This document shows, one piece after another, positions 1-11,572 of a stretch of DNA of 64,000 bases. Numbering within the stretch: position 1 is the first letter of the stretch; each line of letters begins with the position of its first letter. Source of the DNA: Phoenix dactylifera (taxonomy: Eukaryota > Streptophyta > Magnoliopsida > Arecales > Arecaceae); contig NW_024067911.1 in assembly GCF_009389715.1 (NCBI RefSeq), positions 186,001 to 250,000 of the forward strand, given 5' to 3'. Made by a program: the position numbers and the translations under genes. The notes below the pieces were generated by a model that was not told the DNA's origin, did no database searches, and saw only the letters and a program-made list of their open reading frames with translations.

Positions 1-2221
1 CATCCTGGCTCATGCAGTACACGAGAATACACCGTGTCACGTGTTGACTGGTACCATTCTAGCCACCCAATCACCAACTGCCACGTCGGCGCAGTGATCC
101 GAGCACTGACCAAAGGATGTGCTTTGGCCTTTCCCAGTTTTTAGCGCACGACCCATCTTGTCATGGTGAACGCGAAGTCCACCATGCATCGGTCTCGTTG
201 AAGTCATTCCTTCCCCGTTCCTCTTTTGAACTCCCGTCCCGTTCTGCAGCGTTTGCAACGCGATCGTATCCTTCTAAACCAAGGCGAAGGAGCAGCAAAA
301 CAGGGTGGCTGGCTGCCGACAAACACCAGGAGAAGGAGAGCCGACGCACAACCAAGTACTCCCATCCTTCTCATAAAACCAAGCATAATCTCGTATAAAA
401 TATACCCCTTTGATTAACTTGTAAGCTGGATCTAAGCTTAATGATAGTGTTCCCTCATCATTTTTGTGATGCTCGTCACCGTTTGGAGCACATTGTTCCA
501 ATAGTTTCGTAAAATTGTGAATGTGAGCCATTTGTTCGACGAAATACCCCAATAAAATGGAGTCACGTTTTCTGATGCTCAGTACCCTTCTTGGGTGGTC
601 AACAGGTCAAGTGACTATGAGTTGAAAGGTGATGGAACTATTTTAGTTACACTAGTTAATATGTGTTGACTGCTGTCGATTCTTGTGGTGGTGGTGGGAG
701 GATAATGTTTGATTAAATGCTTGTGAATCATGTGATTAAGGAAAAAACATGTATTCCATTACTATAATTATATATGACACATGTATTCCATTCTAAGATG
801 TATATTTTCTTCTCTCGCATATCTTATGCTTCTGATATTCTTATACATATGTTAAGGAAAAAATAATTTTGTAATGTTGAAGCTTAATAAATTGACTTCT
901 GTCACTTATTACTTGGATGCGAACTTTGTGTAGGAAATATATTTTAGATACATTTGATACTATATTATAACTGCCCTAATAACTTTTGCTCCATTCTCCA
1001 TGTTGGGTTGCCGACCAACTCAATTGTCGAGCATCCTACTTGTCCTTTTAACTCGAGCTTGAGATATCAGCATCAGTGTCATTAATCCTGGATCAGATTT
1101 TTCAGATGATCTGGGTCTTGGCTGAATTTATCTGTTTTTGGAATGCTCATGTTGGGTGGATGTTTGTTTTAATAGAACATGACTCATATGGTTGGAGGAC
1201 GAACTTTTATTTGGTCTGCTAGCATTCCTTCGCCACACCACAAGTCATCTTTTATTGTGATTACTAACATTTAAGAAGCAGTTGAAAGAAAAAGTTAGTG
1301 TCTTAAAAGTCATACATCTGTTTCAACCAGAAGGTGCCTGTATGAGCTGACTGGCACAGCTTTGGTTCTACGTCCATTCCAGCTCTGAAGGTTTTTTCAG
1401 CAGAGAAGGCTGACTGTTAGAATTTATTAAACAGCTAAGAGCCACCCTAGGCTTCAGAAGCCTGTATGCCGAACCCCAACATATAAAGAAGTAATCTATC
1501 AAATCCTGGTTCCAATTTGAGCTTTATATGCTGTACTTCTAGAGATGTTAATTTATTGTGTTCTTCTGATTGAGTTATTTTCTTATTTTTTTCCTTTTTT
1601 AAAAAAAAATAGAAAATTTAGATTATACCAAGATCACTGTGTCTTGGTATTTAATTTTAAATGATGCACAAATGCTTAGGAACTGGCTGCGTCAATTGTA
1701 TCTATAGCATACCAATTGATACATTCACTTCAAACTGTGCCTTGGTATTTAGGTTTTCCATAGTTCTTTCTTTTCTGGTTGGGAATGTATATTTATCATG
1801 TTAATTATCAGTCTATATGTGTATTACATAAATTACTCTGATAAACCTTTTAGTTTATTCATCATTAAAGTTTGTCTATTTGTAATAATTTTTAATTTTT
1901 AATCCATTTGAAAATATTATGACAAAGGTTTCATGTGGAGTCATTCAATTGCTTTTCCTTGCAGGGTCATTGCTACAAAAGAGGGAAAATTTAACTTTTT
2001 TTTTTTGATGTAATCACAGATAAGTTCTCTAGCTATCTTTGTCCTGTTTCAACAGTCAGATGATGCTTAATACGCTTGTCAATACTTTTATCAGTTCTCC
2101 CCATTCTTTCCCTTCTATTCAGCTTCCACTTGCTGACTCTTAGTTTCACCTCTGTAGACCATGTATAGAATGAGCTAATTTGGTACATACACTATTTTGA
2201 ATCGGTTTCCTGTTCATCATT
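1..2221. other. Upstream region of the PPR gene
   Basis: No open reading frame here resembles a known protein. The first 420 bases are less AT-rich than the rest and contain a G-box (CACGTG at 38-43) followed directly by a W-box-like TTGAC. A GTAAGC at 421 and a pyrimidine-rich TTGCAG ending at 1964 could delimit a 5'-UTR intron, with 1965-2221 as the exon carrying the start codon. That splicing is only inferred from the two sites. The rest is AT-rich with no recognisable repeat. Confidence 0.35.
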
Positions 2222-5078
2222 ATGTTTCGCCTTTCTTCATTCATGTTATCCACCATTCCCCCACCAAGAATCCTGACCGATACCACCACCAAAATTTTTC
2301 AGCAATTTCCATGTAAAAATTTCTCTAGTACATATGTCCGACAGCCTCCCAATAAGTTTCATTATCCTATGTCTTCTCCTAAGTCAGCAACACTTTCCCT
2401 TCAGGAAGAAGTTGAAGAGAGTGAAAAACAACCAAAACTCAAGTGGTCTGACATAGGACCTGACATAACAGAGGCCCAGAAACAGGCTATTTCTCAACTT
2501 CCTCCGAAGATGACTAAACGCTGCAAGGCCCTCATGAGGCGCATCATATGCTTCTCTCCTCAAGATGAAAACCTGCCTCTCCTTTTGGCTGCATGGGTAA
2601 AGGTCATGAAGCCCAGGAGAGCTGACTGGTTGTCAGTTCTCAAAGAAATGAAGAGAATGGAAAATCCGCTGTTCATGGAGGTAGGTCATTACCTTTTCAT
2701 CCCGTTTGTGTTGCTCTCTCTTTCCTTATCAATTTAATAAATACTCCTCTATAGTTCTGCTCTAATGTGTGCTAAATGATCGATCCCCTTGAGTTTTGTT
2801 TGCAAGCATATTGCTACCATTTAGATAAGAAGGACAATTTCAGATTCTACATCATTCAGTGCTTGTGCTTGTGAAATTGCTTGGCTTGGTTTATGAATCC
2901 AAGCAATTCATATTGTGTTCCTTATTCAACAAAACTATCATATTTAGTTTTCCTTTCTCTACTGTAGTAATTACTTGCAGTTTTTGTTTTATGTACTGGA
3001 CAGTATTGCAATTTCCTAGTATTAGCAAGGATGGTAGGCAAACGTTCTCTAGGTTACACCTAAGGTGCATCATAAACAAATTTTGGATTGTCATAAAAAT
3101 TTCTTCTGAGTTAACCAGGTCTGAGAAAATATGTGGTTTTTGATGAGCCATCTAACATCCAGGCAGATTATACAGTAACTGATTGAGTTATTCACAATAG
3201 ATTTAGTTATATATGTACATCTATTCATAGTAGCATAAACAATTTATCTACAATCCCACATACATATCCCATACCTGTTCAATTTAAATCAGAATCCTTT
3301 ATCATATGGCTGTGATGTGGTTATTATTTTATAATTATCTGGTAAGACTTGGTTTTCTTCTTCAAATGTGCTTACGCAAACCAAAGAACTGGGCCAAATG
3401 TGGTATATGATGTATGGATGAGTTCAATGATTGGAGCAGGTCCTAACGTTCAAAAGAGGCACTTTGTAAGGGTATTAATTAAGCAGAGGCATGATGGAAA
3501 GAAGAACAAACTCTGCTATTGTTGTGTTGGAAGTACATTTGCATATGCAATATAAACTGCAAGGCAACAGTTGCCTGGCAGATTTTATTGGCTTTCGACT
3601 TACCTAAGAGCCTAGTGGGAAAGTCAGCTAAACATGGGATTACTCTTTGATGACATTTGGTCCATATACGCCAGCTTACAAGATTAACAGCTTGACAAAG
3701 ATCTCTTGTGGCGCCAAGGAGTCCTGTATGAGCAGAGTCTTGATTTGAGTCATTGTGTATCAATAGTTTTCCAACATGGTAAATACCTACATAAAGATGG
3801 CCTTTTCTGGCCGGTTGCCATTTTTTTATCAATATAATCTTTTTTTCCAATATAAATAATGTATATCTACATAATAAAAAATATCATGGCAAGAGAATAT
3901 TAATCCAGAAAACTTTAGCAGTTGATGGAATGGCTTCCATCTGTCAAATATTCCTTCCTCTTGCATTAGTTAATTTCACATCCTTTATTGTCAAGTTTGA
4001 AATTTAAATTATGGACCTATTTTAAATTTCTCGGCTGAATTTGAGGTACATTCTTCTTTTGGACGATGCTTTCAGTAGAAGAAAATGAAAAAGTCGAAGG
4101 TAATCATCATTCCAGATGATTATATAGGTGACTTTTTTGTATCTGTATCATGATACAATTGCATTTCCATGTATGATACTAGAACTAGTCTGATGGATAG
4201 TTTATTCTCCTACGTTGTGTTTTCTTATAGATGAACTTGTATCAATTTATTAAATATACTAGTCCTAACATCATTTATTTTCTTAGGTAATGGAATATGC
4301 CTTACTGGATGACTCTTTCGAAGCTAATGTGCGCGACTATACCAAATTGATTGGCACATATGCAAAGCATAATCTTTTGCAGAATGCTGAGAATTCATTC
4401 CAGGCCATGAAAAATAGAGGTTTTGCATGCGATCAGGTCACCCTCACCGTCCTAGTTCACATGTACAGCAAGGCCAGAGACCTTAATCGGGCCAGGGAAG
4501 CATTTGAATATATCAAATTGCTTGGCATACCTTTAGATAAAAGAGCTTATGGCTCAATGATTATGGCCTATATTAGGGCTGGAATGCTAGAACATGCAGA
4601 GAGTTTAGTAAAAGAAATGGAGGCTCTAGAGATTTTTGCAGGAAGGGAAGTTTACAAGGCATTGCTTAGAGCTTATTCCATCGCTGGCAATGCTGATGGG
4701 GCTCAAAGAGTGTTCGAGACCATACAATCTGCAAGAATAGTTCCTGACAGTAAACTCTGTGCTCTTCTTGTGAATGCTTATTGTGTGGCAGGTCTGAGTG
4801 AGAAAGCTCGCAGCGTACTGGAGAACATGAGGAGTGCTGGGCTGAAACCAAGCGACAAATGTGTTGCCTTGATGTTGGGTGCTTACGAGAAGGAGAACAT
4901 CCTTGACAGAGCACTAGGCTTTCTGATGGAGATGGAGGGTGATGGTGTTGTGCTTGGCCCAGAAGCATCACAGGTCATGGCGGGCTGGTTCCATAAACTT
5001 GGGGTGATGGATGAAGTGGAGCATCTTCTGAGAGAATTTTCTGAGCAGGAAGGAAAACAGAAACTACATTCCTTGTAG
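2222..5078 (+). CDS. Pentatricopeptide repeat protein, At1g01970-like (2 exons)
   Basis: Exons 2222-2680 and 4287-5078 join in phase 0. The donor is GAG|GTAGGT and the acceptor TTCTTAG|GTA, giving 416 aa, close to the roughly 410 aa of the Arabidopsis homologue as remembered. Exon 1 encodes a Ser/Thr/Arg-rich N-terminus of about 45 residues typical of an organelle transit peptide, then a helical segment. Exon 2 (residue 154 on) holds six consecutive P-class PPR motifs of 35 residues from about residue 167, for example VRDYTKLIGTYAKHNLLQNA and DKRAYGSMIMAYIRAGMLEH. There is no E, DYW or SMR domain. PPR proteins bind organellar RNA in a sequence-specific way and act in RNA stability, splicing or translation; the target cannot be read from this sequence. 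The start is the first in-frame ATG before the transit-like region. Mitochondrion versus plastid is undecided. Confidence 0.88.
2681..4286 (+). other. PPR gene intron (1,606 nt)
   Basis: The intron is bounded by GTAGGT and TCTTAG. It is AT-rich and holds short shadow ORFs on both strands, none with recognisable protein similarity. I saw no repeat or RNA gene inside it. Confidence 0.85.
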
Positions 5079-6137
5079 TGTTTCTTAAACAAAGGTGGTA
5101 TGAGTTGTAAGAGTTTTTCCGAAATGGATGCTTTTTTGCAGTAAACAAGTGTATTGTGCTTGATGTTACTTCAAGGCACATGAAAATAGTAAATCCAAAT
5201 AGCTCCTACAATGTTCTGTGACTTCAATTTGCCTCATCATTTGAGAAGAGTTTGGAGGTGAAGGAAGAGTAAACAAGCAGTTCAAGTCATCCATGCACGC
5301 CTTGTGGTTGGCATTGTCTTCTAGTTTATCATCTGATCAATGAGCTCTTATTAGGGTATAAACTGTGTTTTATGTGTCACATGCCATATAGGAAGCTGGT
5401 TCAGTCGTAATATGATGCTCCCACCCAAGCAGCACCTAACTCATTTCCTTCCAAATACATGTTTTGTTTTGTTTTCATCACATACAAGCATTTGCACTAA
5501 AATACTTGTTAGAAGAATTGGAAACTTACATGCATTTTTATGTAAACAAAAAAAAAATCTCAAATAAGTTTTCACAGTTCCATTTCAACTCATATCTATG
5601 CCAAAATTCAACTAAAGAGAATTTATGAGCTTCAAAGTCTGGGCATTATCAAATGATTTTCAAAATAATAAAAGGATGGCTTAACATGTATGTATATCCA
5701 CCCCAAAAACGAAGAGTTCTGAGTACCATGCAGCACCATTCTTCCAGCAATATATAATTGTTAATATAGAGCAATATTCTTGTCAATAGTCTACCATATA
5801 TCTGTATATCTTTTATTGAAAAATTTTCATTTCAGGTGCCATTAATGCAGAGAAAGCATATATTTATTTAAAAAAGAGTACATCAATATGATAACAACAC
5901 TTGTAATAAAGAAGTAAAACCTTTGTCATTTCAAACAAGCATTAAAATTGGATCGAGGACATGCTGAGACCAGGCTCCTAAAACATCTGTTGAATTCAGA
6001 GCACCAACAGGATCCAAATTCTATAATGACCTTTAATTTGATCGGTTTTTAGAATAAAACAGTAAACAAATGGAACTTTTCTGTTAGATTCGATCTGTAG
6101 AGTTGAATTTGAGCATTGAAACAAGACCGATGCAAAT
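5079..6137. other. PPR 3'-UTR and spacer
   Basis: This is AT-rich sequence downstream of the PPR stop codon. Several AATAAA-like hexamers occur (for example near 5660), but none can be chosen as the poly(A) signal. There is no gene or clear repeat up to the gag-only retroelement. Confidence 0.5.
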
Positions 6138-6402
6138 TGTTGCTGGAAATTGGACCCGGGGGCGACCAGTGGCTGAGAAGGAGGAGCTCCGGCGTGAGTT
6201 GGCGGGTGGCGGTCCGTCGGCGAGCAGCGTCTTTCGGGAAACCTGCAAAAAGCCGGTGACCGGGTTTCCGGCGTCGGCCCTCCGATGCTTAAGTTAGAGG
6301 GGTTGAGTGTATGGAGGGAGAGAAAAATATATGCCGGAGTTTCAGAGTCCAGCCCCCTCTAAGATGGAGGGGTTCCCCTTTTATAGAGGGGTACAGGGGG
6401 GT
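6138..6402 (-). repeat. Left (3') LTR fragment of the gag-only element
   Basis: This matches the first 265 bases of the right LTR, including a reverse-strand TATA box (TATAAAA, 6379-6385). Beyond about 6402 the similarity stops abruptly. The sequence at 6403-6600 has no counterpart in the other LTR. Confidence 0.7.
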
Positions 6403-6708
6403 CCGGAGCAAGATTGAGCCGGAGATTGACGGTGAGGAGCTTTCTGCACTCGGTCAGGAGATTCCGTGCGAGGTCGAGGGAACCTCAGCTCGTGATCGAT
6501 TCAGGAGAGCATCCCGGCCCTAGTCGGGGTTTCGTTGACCGTCTTGTAATATAAGTAAGTAAGCACAATGATGTAGGTGCTGGGTAGGATATACCTTTCG
6601 CACCATCGGAGTTGGGCATCTCATGTTGAGGCAAGCGACTCCGCTCTGAAGTTGGCTTTCAGCGGTGCTCTTTGGCCTGTAGTCCGTTTTAGGCGCGCCT
6701 GCACACCA

Positions 6709-6850
6709 GGGGATCCGCGTAGGTACTACCCCTGGGTCGTGCACTACGGGGGTCCGCATGGGTACTACCCCGTCGTTGAAGGCCTCGGGGGTCCGCGTGG
6801 GTACTACCCCATCGTTGAAGGCCTCGGGGGTCCGCGTGGACGCTTCGGAG
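6709..6850. repeat. 39-bp tandem repeat, about 3.5 copies
   Basis: Units of the form GGGGGTCCGCGTGGGTACTA followed by CCCCATCGTTGAAGGCCTC repeat in tandem at the 3' end of the gag region. They encode a repeated HADPRGLQR-like peptide on the reverse strand in an alternative frame. Confidence 0.75.
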
Positions 6851-8494
6851 GGGTCTTTCTCCCGGTTGGATCTTCAGCTGAACTTCCTCCTCCGATAGTG
6901 TTGATGGTGCTGGCGATAGACCTGTTGTCATTTGGATTTTCGGGCAGTGCGGCGTTTTGCACTGGCCTCCTTTCCTCACGCCGGTTCCGCACAAACCGGT
7001 TGAGTACCCCGCGGCGGATAAGTGTCTTGATCTCATCCCGAAGCTGGAAGCAATCCTCCGTGTCGTGGCCGTGGTCCCGGTGGAAGCGGCAATACTTCCT
7101 AAGATCGCGCCGAGCTCCGGTATCCCGCATCGGGGGTGGAGATCGGAAGTAGTCTCGACCTTCTATCTCCATTAGGATCTCTGCCCGGGGAACATTGAGG
7201 GGAGTGTAGTTCTCAAACTTTCCTGAAGGCACTCGTGGCTGCGGTGGAGATCTCGGTCGAGACGGGGACCTTGGTCGAAGCTGTCCCCGCTGCCGAGGTG
7301 GACTCCTTAGCCGAGGCAGATTCTTATCTCGGCGGGGAGACCGGCTTCTCGGGCGGCCGCGCTCATCGCGGCATTTCTTCTGCTTCTTTGAGGCCTGCTC
7401 GGTCGTGCCCCGTCTGGAGGTGATAGCCTCTTCGGCCTTCGCATACTTCCGAGCTCGGACCAGCATTTCAGTGAAGTCGGCGGGGAAGCTCCTCTCGATG
7501 GAGAAGAGGAACCTGTAGGATCGAGCCCCAGTCTTAAGTGCCGACATGGCTATCGACTGGTTAAGCTCGCGGACTTCCCAGGTTGCGGCGGTAAAACGGT
7601 CGAGGTAATCCTTTAGGGACTCCCCCTCCTTTTGTTTGATGTCGGGGAGGGAATCCGACGTTCGCCGCTGATGTCGGCTAGCAGCAAAGTTGGTGGCGAA
7701 CTGCCTGCCGAGCTGCTCGAAAGAGGATACTGTGCTCGGTTTCAATCCAGAAAACCAGAGCCGAGTTGTTCCCCGAAGAGTTGCTGGGAAGGCCTTGCAG
7801 AGCCAGCTTCCGAGGACCCCTGCAATGCCATGAGGGCTCGGTAACTTTCTAAATGGTCGAGGGGGTCGGCAGCTCCATTGTAGGGCTCCACCTGGGACAT
7901 TTTGAACCTCGGTGGGACCGGCTCATCCTCGATCTGGCGGAAAAAAGGGGACTTAGTGGTGATCTCAAAGTCACCCTCGCGTCTTGCCTTCCTGCTGTAG
8001 AGCACTTCAATCTGGCGGTCAAGCTTCTCGACCTTCCTGTCGAGCTCCCAAGCCTGGGGGATTATCATAGTAGTCTGCTCCGGCTTGTGTCGGTTCGGGG
8101 CTGACTCAGCTTCCGAGCGCTGCGGCCTTCTGTCTACGCTCCTTCCTGGCAGTTCTCTCCGGGGAGACGCTCGGGCTGAGCCTTGGCAACAGCGTCATTC
8201 TCCATCGTTGGCTCTCGAGGAGCCATGGGGATTTTGGCCCTGGAGCATCGGTCCGTTTGGAGGAAGCACTGGCTGAACCTGAGCCTGTGGAGGCGGCATA
8301 GGTGGGGCTCCCTCATGTTGCAAGCCTTGGACGGCTGCGGCCAAGGCTTGAACCTGCTGCACCAGGATATTGAATTGTTCCGGCTGGACTTGGGGAACTG
8401 GGTCAGCCGAAGGCGGCGAATTCTGGACAGAGTGTCCAAGACTTGGTGGGAGACGCCGGGAGGCATTGAAGGCTCCTTTGCTTCTCAACTTCAT
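6804..8494 (-). pseudogene. Retrotransposon gag, frameshifted
   Basis: Read on the reverse strand from an ATG at 8494, 33 bases inside the putative LTR edge. The N-terminal part is Gln/Pro-rich. A core carries PYNGAADPLDHLESYRALM at about 7850, then the retrotransposon gag domain with the region DIKQKEGESLKDYLDRFTAA. An Arg/Ser/Pro-rich stretch and a zinc-knuckle-like CRFHRDHGHDTEDCF near 7050 follow. The reading frame breaks at about 7740-7830, where the downstream frame (6804-7745) takes over, so at least two indels separate this copy from an intact gag. It closely resembles the gag of the 27661-40295 element. No pol follows it, so mobility would depend on proteins supplied by related elements. 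Confidence 0.75.
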
Positions 8495-8527
8495 GGCCAC
8501 AACTCGGGCCCTTCCTCTAGTGCCAAC

Positions 8528-9391
8528 TGTTGCTGGAAATTGGACCTGGGGGCAACCAGTGGCTGAGAAGGAGGAGCTCCGGCGTGAGTTGACGGGTGGC
8601 GGTCCGTCGGCGAGCGCCGTCCTCCGGAGGACCTGCAAAAAACTGGTGGCTAGGGTTTCCGGCGCCGGCCCTCCGATGCTTAAGTCAGAAGGGGCGAGTG
8701 TATGGAGGGGGAGAAAAATATATCCCAGAGTTTCAGAGTCCAGCCCCTTCTAAGATGGAGGGGTTCCCCTTTTATAGAGAGGTACAGGATTACCTGTGAT
8801 GTGAGGGGGCAAACGGGTTACCGTCATGATTGAGCATGTCGTATGAATTAATGTACGACTGTGTGAATTAATGCATTGTCGTAGGAGATCAGGCCGGAGC
8901 CAATGAGTCGTCGTGGCTGATCGGACGTAGTCGAGCAGGTCAGCTGTTTGCCGTAGAGGGCTTGAGATCTGTAGATAACACGCGCATTGATTGTTGAGTG
9001 AGCCAGAGATCAGTGGAGGCCATGTGCATTAATTGTTGAGTGGTTCGGAGATCAGTGGAGGCCATGCGCATTAATTGTTGACAGCAGTAGCAGGGCGTGG
9101 TCCTTGGTCGAGCTACAGAAGGATGTGACCGCTGCAGGTGGATAGCGAGGTCGGACTTCCGAAGTCGAGGATACCGAGGTCGGGTGCCCAGGTCGGGCAT
9201 CAGATCGAGAGCCCTGAGGTCGGGCTTCCAGTTGAGCATCTTGAAGTCGGACGCCCTCAGGTCGGGCGCCTGCAGGTCGAACGCCCTCAGGTCGGGCGCC
9301 TGCAGGTCGGACGTCCTTAGGTCGGACGCTTTCGTCACGTGCCGGCGATGCGTTCATGGGTTTCTGGGGCGATCTGCTTTTCCCCCCAACA
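8528..9391 (-). repeat. Right (5') LTR of the gag-only element
   Basis: Starts TGTTGCTGG next to the primer-binding-like site. It contains a reverse-strand TATA box (TATAAAA, 8770-8776) suited to transcribing the gag at 8494. The outer part (about 8800-9391) has no counterpart in the left LTR. The outer end is inferred from a CA dinucleotide. Confidence 0.6.
9150..9335. repeat. GAGGTCGGGC minisatellite in the LTR outer part
   Basis: A degenerate array of 10-12 base units around AGGTCGGACGCC / AGGTCGGGCGCCTGC, partly organised as 24-30 base dimers. On the reverse strand it encodes a repetitive SDLQAPDLRA-type peptide, which is a by-product of the array rather than a gene. Confidence 0.75.
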
Positions 9392-11572
9392 CATATAAAT
9401 CACTGCTTGGTTGGAGGCGGCATCGGAGCTTTCGAGTGGAAAGAAAGATAACATGGAGAAGAGAGCTTTCTCTAACCTTTTGGCTCTAGTCTTAGATCGG
9501 CTTTCTTTTAGAGATTAGGGAATCTCAGAAGAGAGGGAATTAGAGGTGGGGGTTTGATTGGAGTTTGGCTGAAATGGATTAGAAAGAGAGGAAAGAATGA
9601 AACAGTCTTGAGTTTTCCATCTACCGTCTCATGACATGATAGCTTCTCACTAGCACCCATATGTTGCACAGCTTCTAGAAATTAGTAAACGTATCCCTCT
9701 TGCAAAAGCTTTGCATGTACATAGAATTACAGGAACCCTTTAGGTGGCATTTGGTGATCTAAATGGTATCATCAAGATGATCATCACCCATGATTTCTTA
9801 TCCTGGGGTGATCTAATCCCCGATGATTTAAGATCACCATATTTAGTATACTATATTTCGGTAAATAAAGATCCCTGGCTATCCACAAATACTTTATTTG
9901 GTATTCCATGAAAATCTAAGATTACCGACAATATAATTCCAAAATTACCCCTAACATATTCCATAAAAATATATTTATTAATCAAATAGAATATATTATA
10001 ATAAAATTTTAATATATTGCATAAAAATATGTTTATTAATCCTATAAATTATTAATCAGATAAATATATATTCATACTTTGTTATTATAGAATTAATATT
10101 TTTATTTATATTTATAATATATTATTTTTTAATACTATCATTTATTTTGATTAGGAAAATAAGGGTAAATAGAAGTAATATATTAAATGATTTCATATAT
10201 AGATATAAAGCATAATAATATATTTCTATTATCATTTAAATTGATCTTTGAATAATAATATAACAATAATATGATTAATAATATAATATAATATACATCA
10301 TACATACAATATATGAAAATATCCTTATAATATTATATATTATACATAATATTAATGTAATATATTAGTGGTATATTGATATACTAATTTTTTCGGCTAG
10401 ATTAGGGAGCATTTTTTTCTCAAATTTCAGCCTAAGATCATATTCTAGGATGAACTTGGATATCTGATTTTAAGGACATGTATTCCATCACTAAGGACGG
10501 TGATTTAAGAAGCGAGTATGAATTGAAATCACTACCACACAGGATTATTATGGTGCAACCAAACACGGCGATCTTATTACCTCCACTACATCACTCTGGT
10601 TCTTAGAATGATCGCTCCATACCTAACGTTCTGTTATTATACATAATTTCGTGGGCTTTTGACATTCTAATTTCTGAGCATAAGCTTCATAGGAAATTTT
10701 GCTTTTGTAGTTTAATTCTTGCGTTTCTCATCATAAAATTCTTCCTGAAAGCTCTTGCTACCTGGAGAATCAGCATTGCTACAAAGGTGACCTTAAATGT
10801 TAGGAATCCTGATTCTATACTTTACTAGTATTTGAGAATGGGAGCTATCTAGATATGCTAGAACCTGCATAGACTTGAGTTCATAGTTCTTGCATTAGAA
10901 GCTACCAAAGGAAAATGCCACACCAAGCACCACATTGCACATGAAAAAAAAGACACCAACACTGAATGACTGAAACAACCCCTACAGCATTCTTTCCTAT
11001 CAAAGTTCTACCACCCTTGCTGGCCTCTTCATCACCCACGCAAATGATAAGCTTAGAAAAAAACGGCTCAGTGCCTCAGTGTCATGTCTCTATCTCAGAA
11101 AAAAGGAACGCTGAAAAAAAAATCTGAAATTAATTTTGAGCAATCACAAGCCATGGATTATAACAGGAACTGTCTTCACCGAATCATCATTGTCTTTGCT
11201 CTGAGATCGCGGACTGCTGAACAATAAAGACAGCTAAAATAACCATGCCAGTTAACTTGGTGTGGTGGAAGCATAAAATGTACCATGAACACAAGGTAAA
11301 TCTGATGCAACTAAATATGAGAACAAAACATTGGTATCCCAAAGGTGCAGGATCCGATCACTTGAAAAAGCCCAATTTGAGACTCAGTTACAAGTGGATT
11401 AAAAACTACAAAATAAATTAACATTGGAATGGGTGTTCCATTGCATGCCCATTAAGTTCAGCAGCTCAAACAATTTTTAGGGGCAAAAACAATCACTCGA
11501 CAAAAACACGAGCCTCAGCAGGATTTATTAGCTAATGCATAAACATGAACCCGTGCTGGTTTAATCTCATAA
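9392..11572. other. Spacer between gag-only element and NOP56; AT-rich core
   Basis: About 9940-10400 is an extremely AT-rich tract of ATAATATATT-like sequence. It is flanked by sequences with CATTTGGT (near 9752) and ACCAAACA (near 10559) in inverted orientation, so 9745-10590 may be an old MITE with degenerate ends. No target duplication was identified. 10600-11572 is unremarkable and should include the 3'-UTR of NOP56, which lies on the reverse strand. Confidence 0.4.

Larger units (their letters stand above)
6138..9391 (-). mobile_element. Gag-only Ty3/gypsy element related to the Tat lineage
   Basis: Two direct repeats starting TGTTGCTGGAAATTGGACC (at 6138 and 8528) flank a reverse-strand gag region with no protease, reverse transcriptase or integrase. 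A primer-binding-like GTTGGCACTAGAGGAAGG lies directly inside the right repeat on the reverse strand. The 27661-40295 element has the same arrangement. A non-autonomous element with terminal repeats and only gag fits the class called TR-GAG. The left boundary is clear. The right end (CCCCCCAACA at about 9391) is inferred from the TG...CA rule, and no target-site duplication was found. The two LTR copies agree only over about 265 bp, so this may be a recombinant rather than one clean insertion. Confidence 0.7.

Noticed and set aside
3479..3850. 123-codon reverse-strand ORF in the PPR intron
   Set aside because: No recognisable similarity, no codon bias, and it lies wholly inside a well-supported intron on the other strand.
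9745..10590. Large AT-rich MITE with CATTTGGT/ACCAAACA ends
   Set aside because: The inverted ends are short and degenerate and no target duplication was found; noted only as a possibility.
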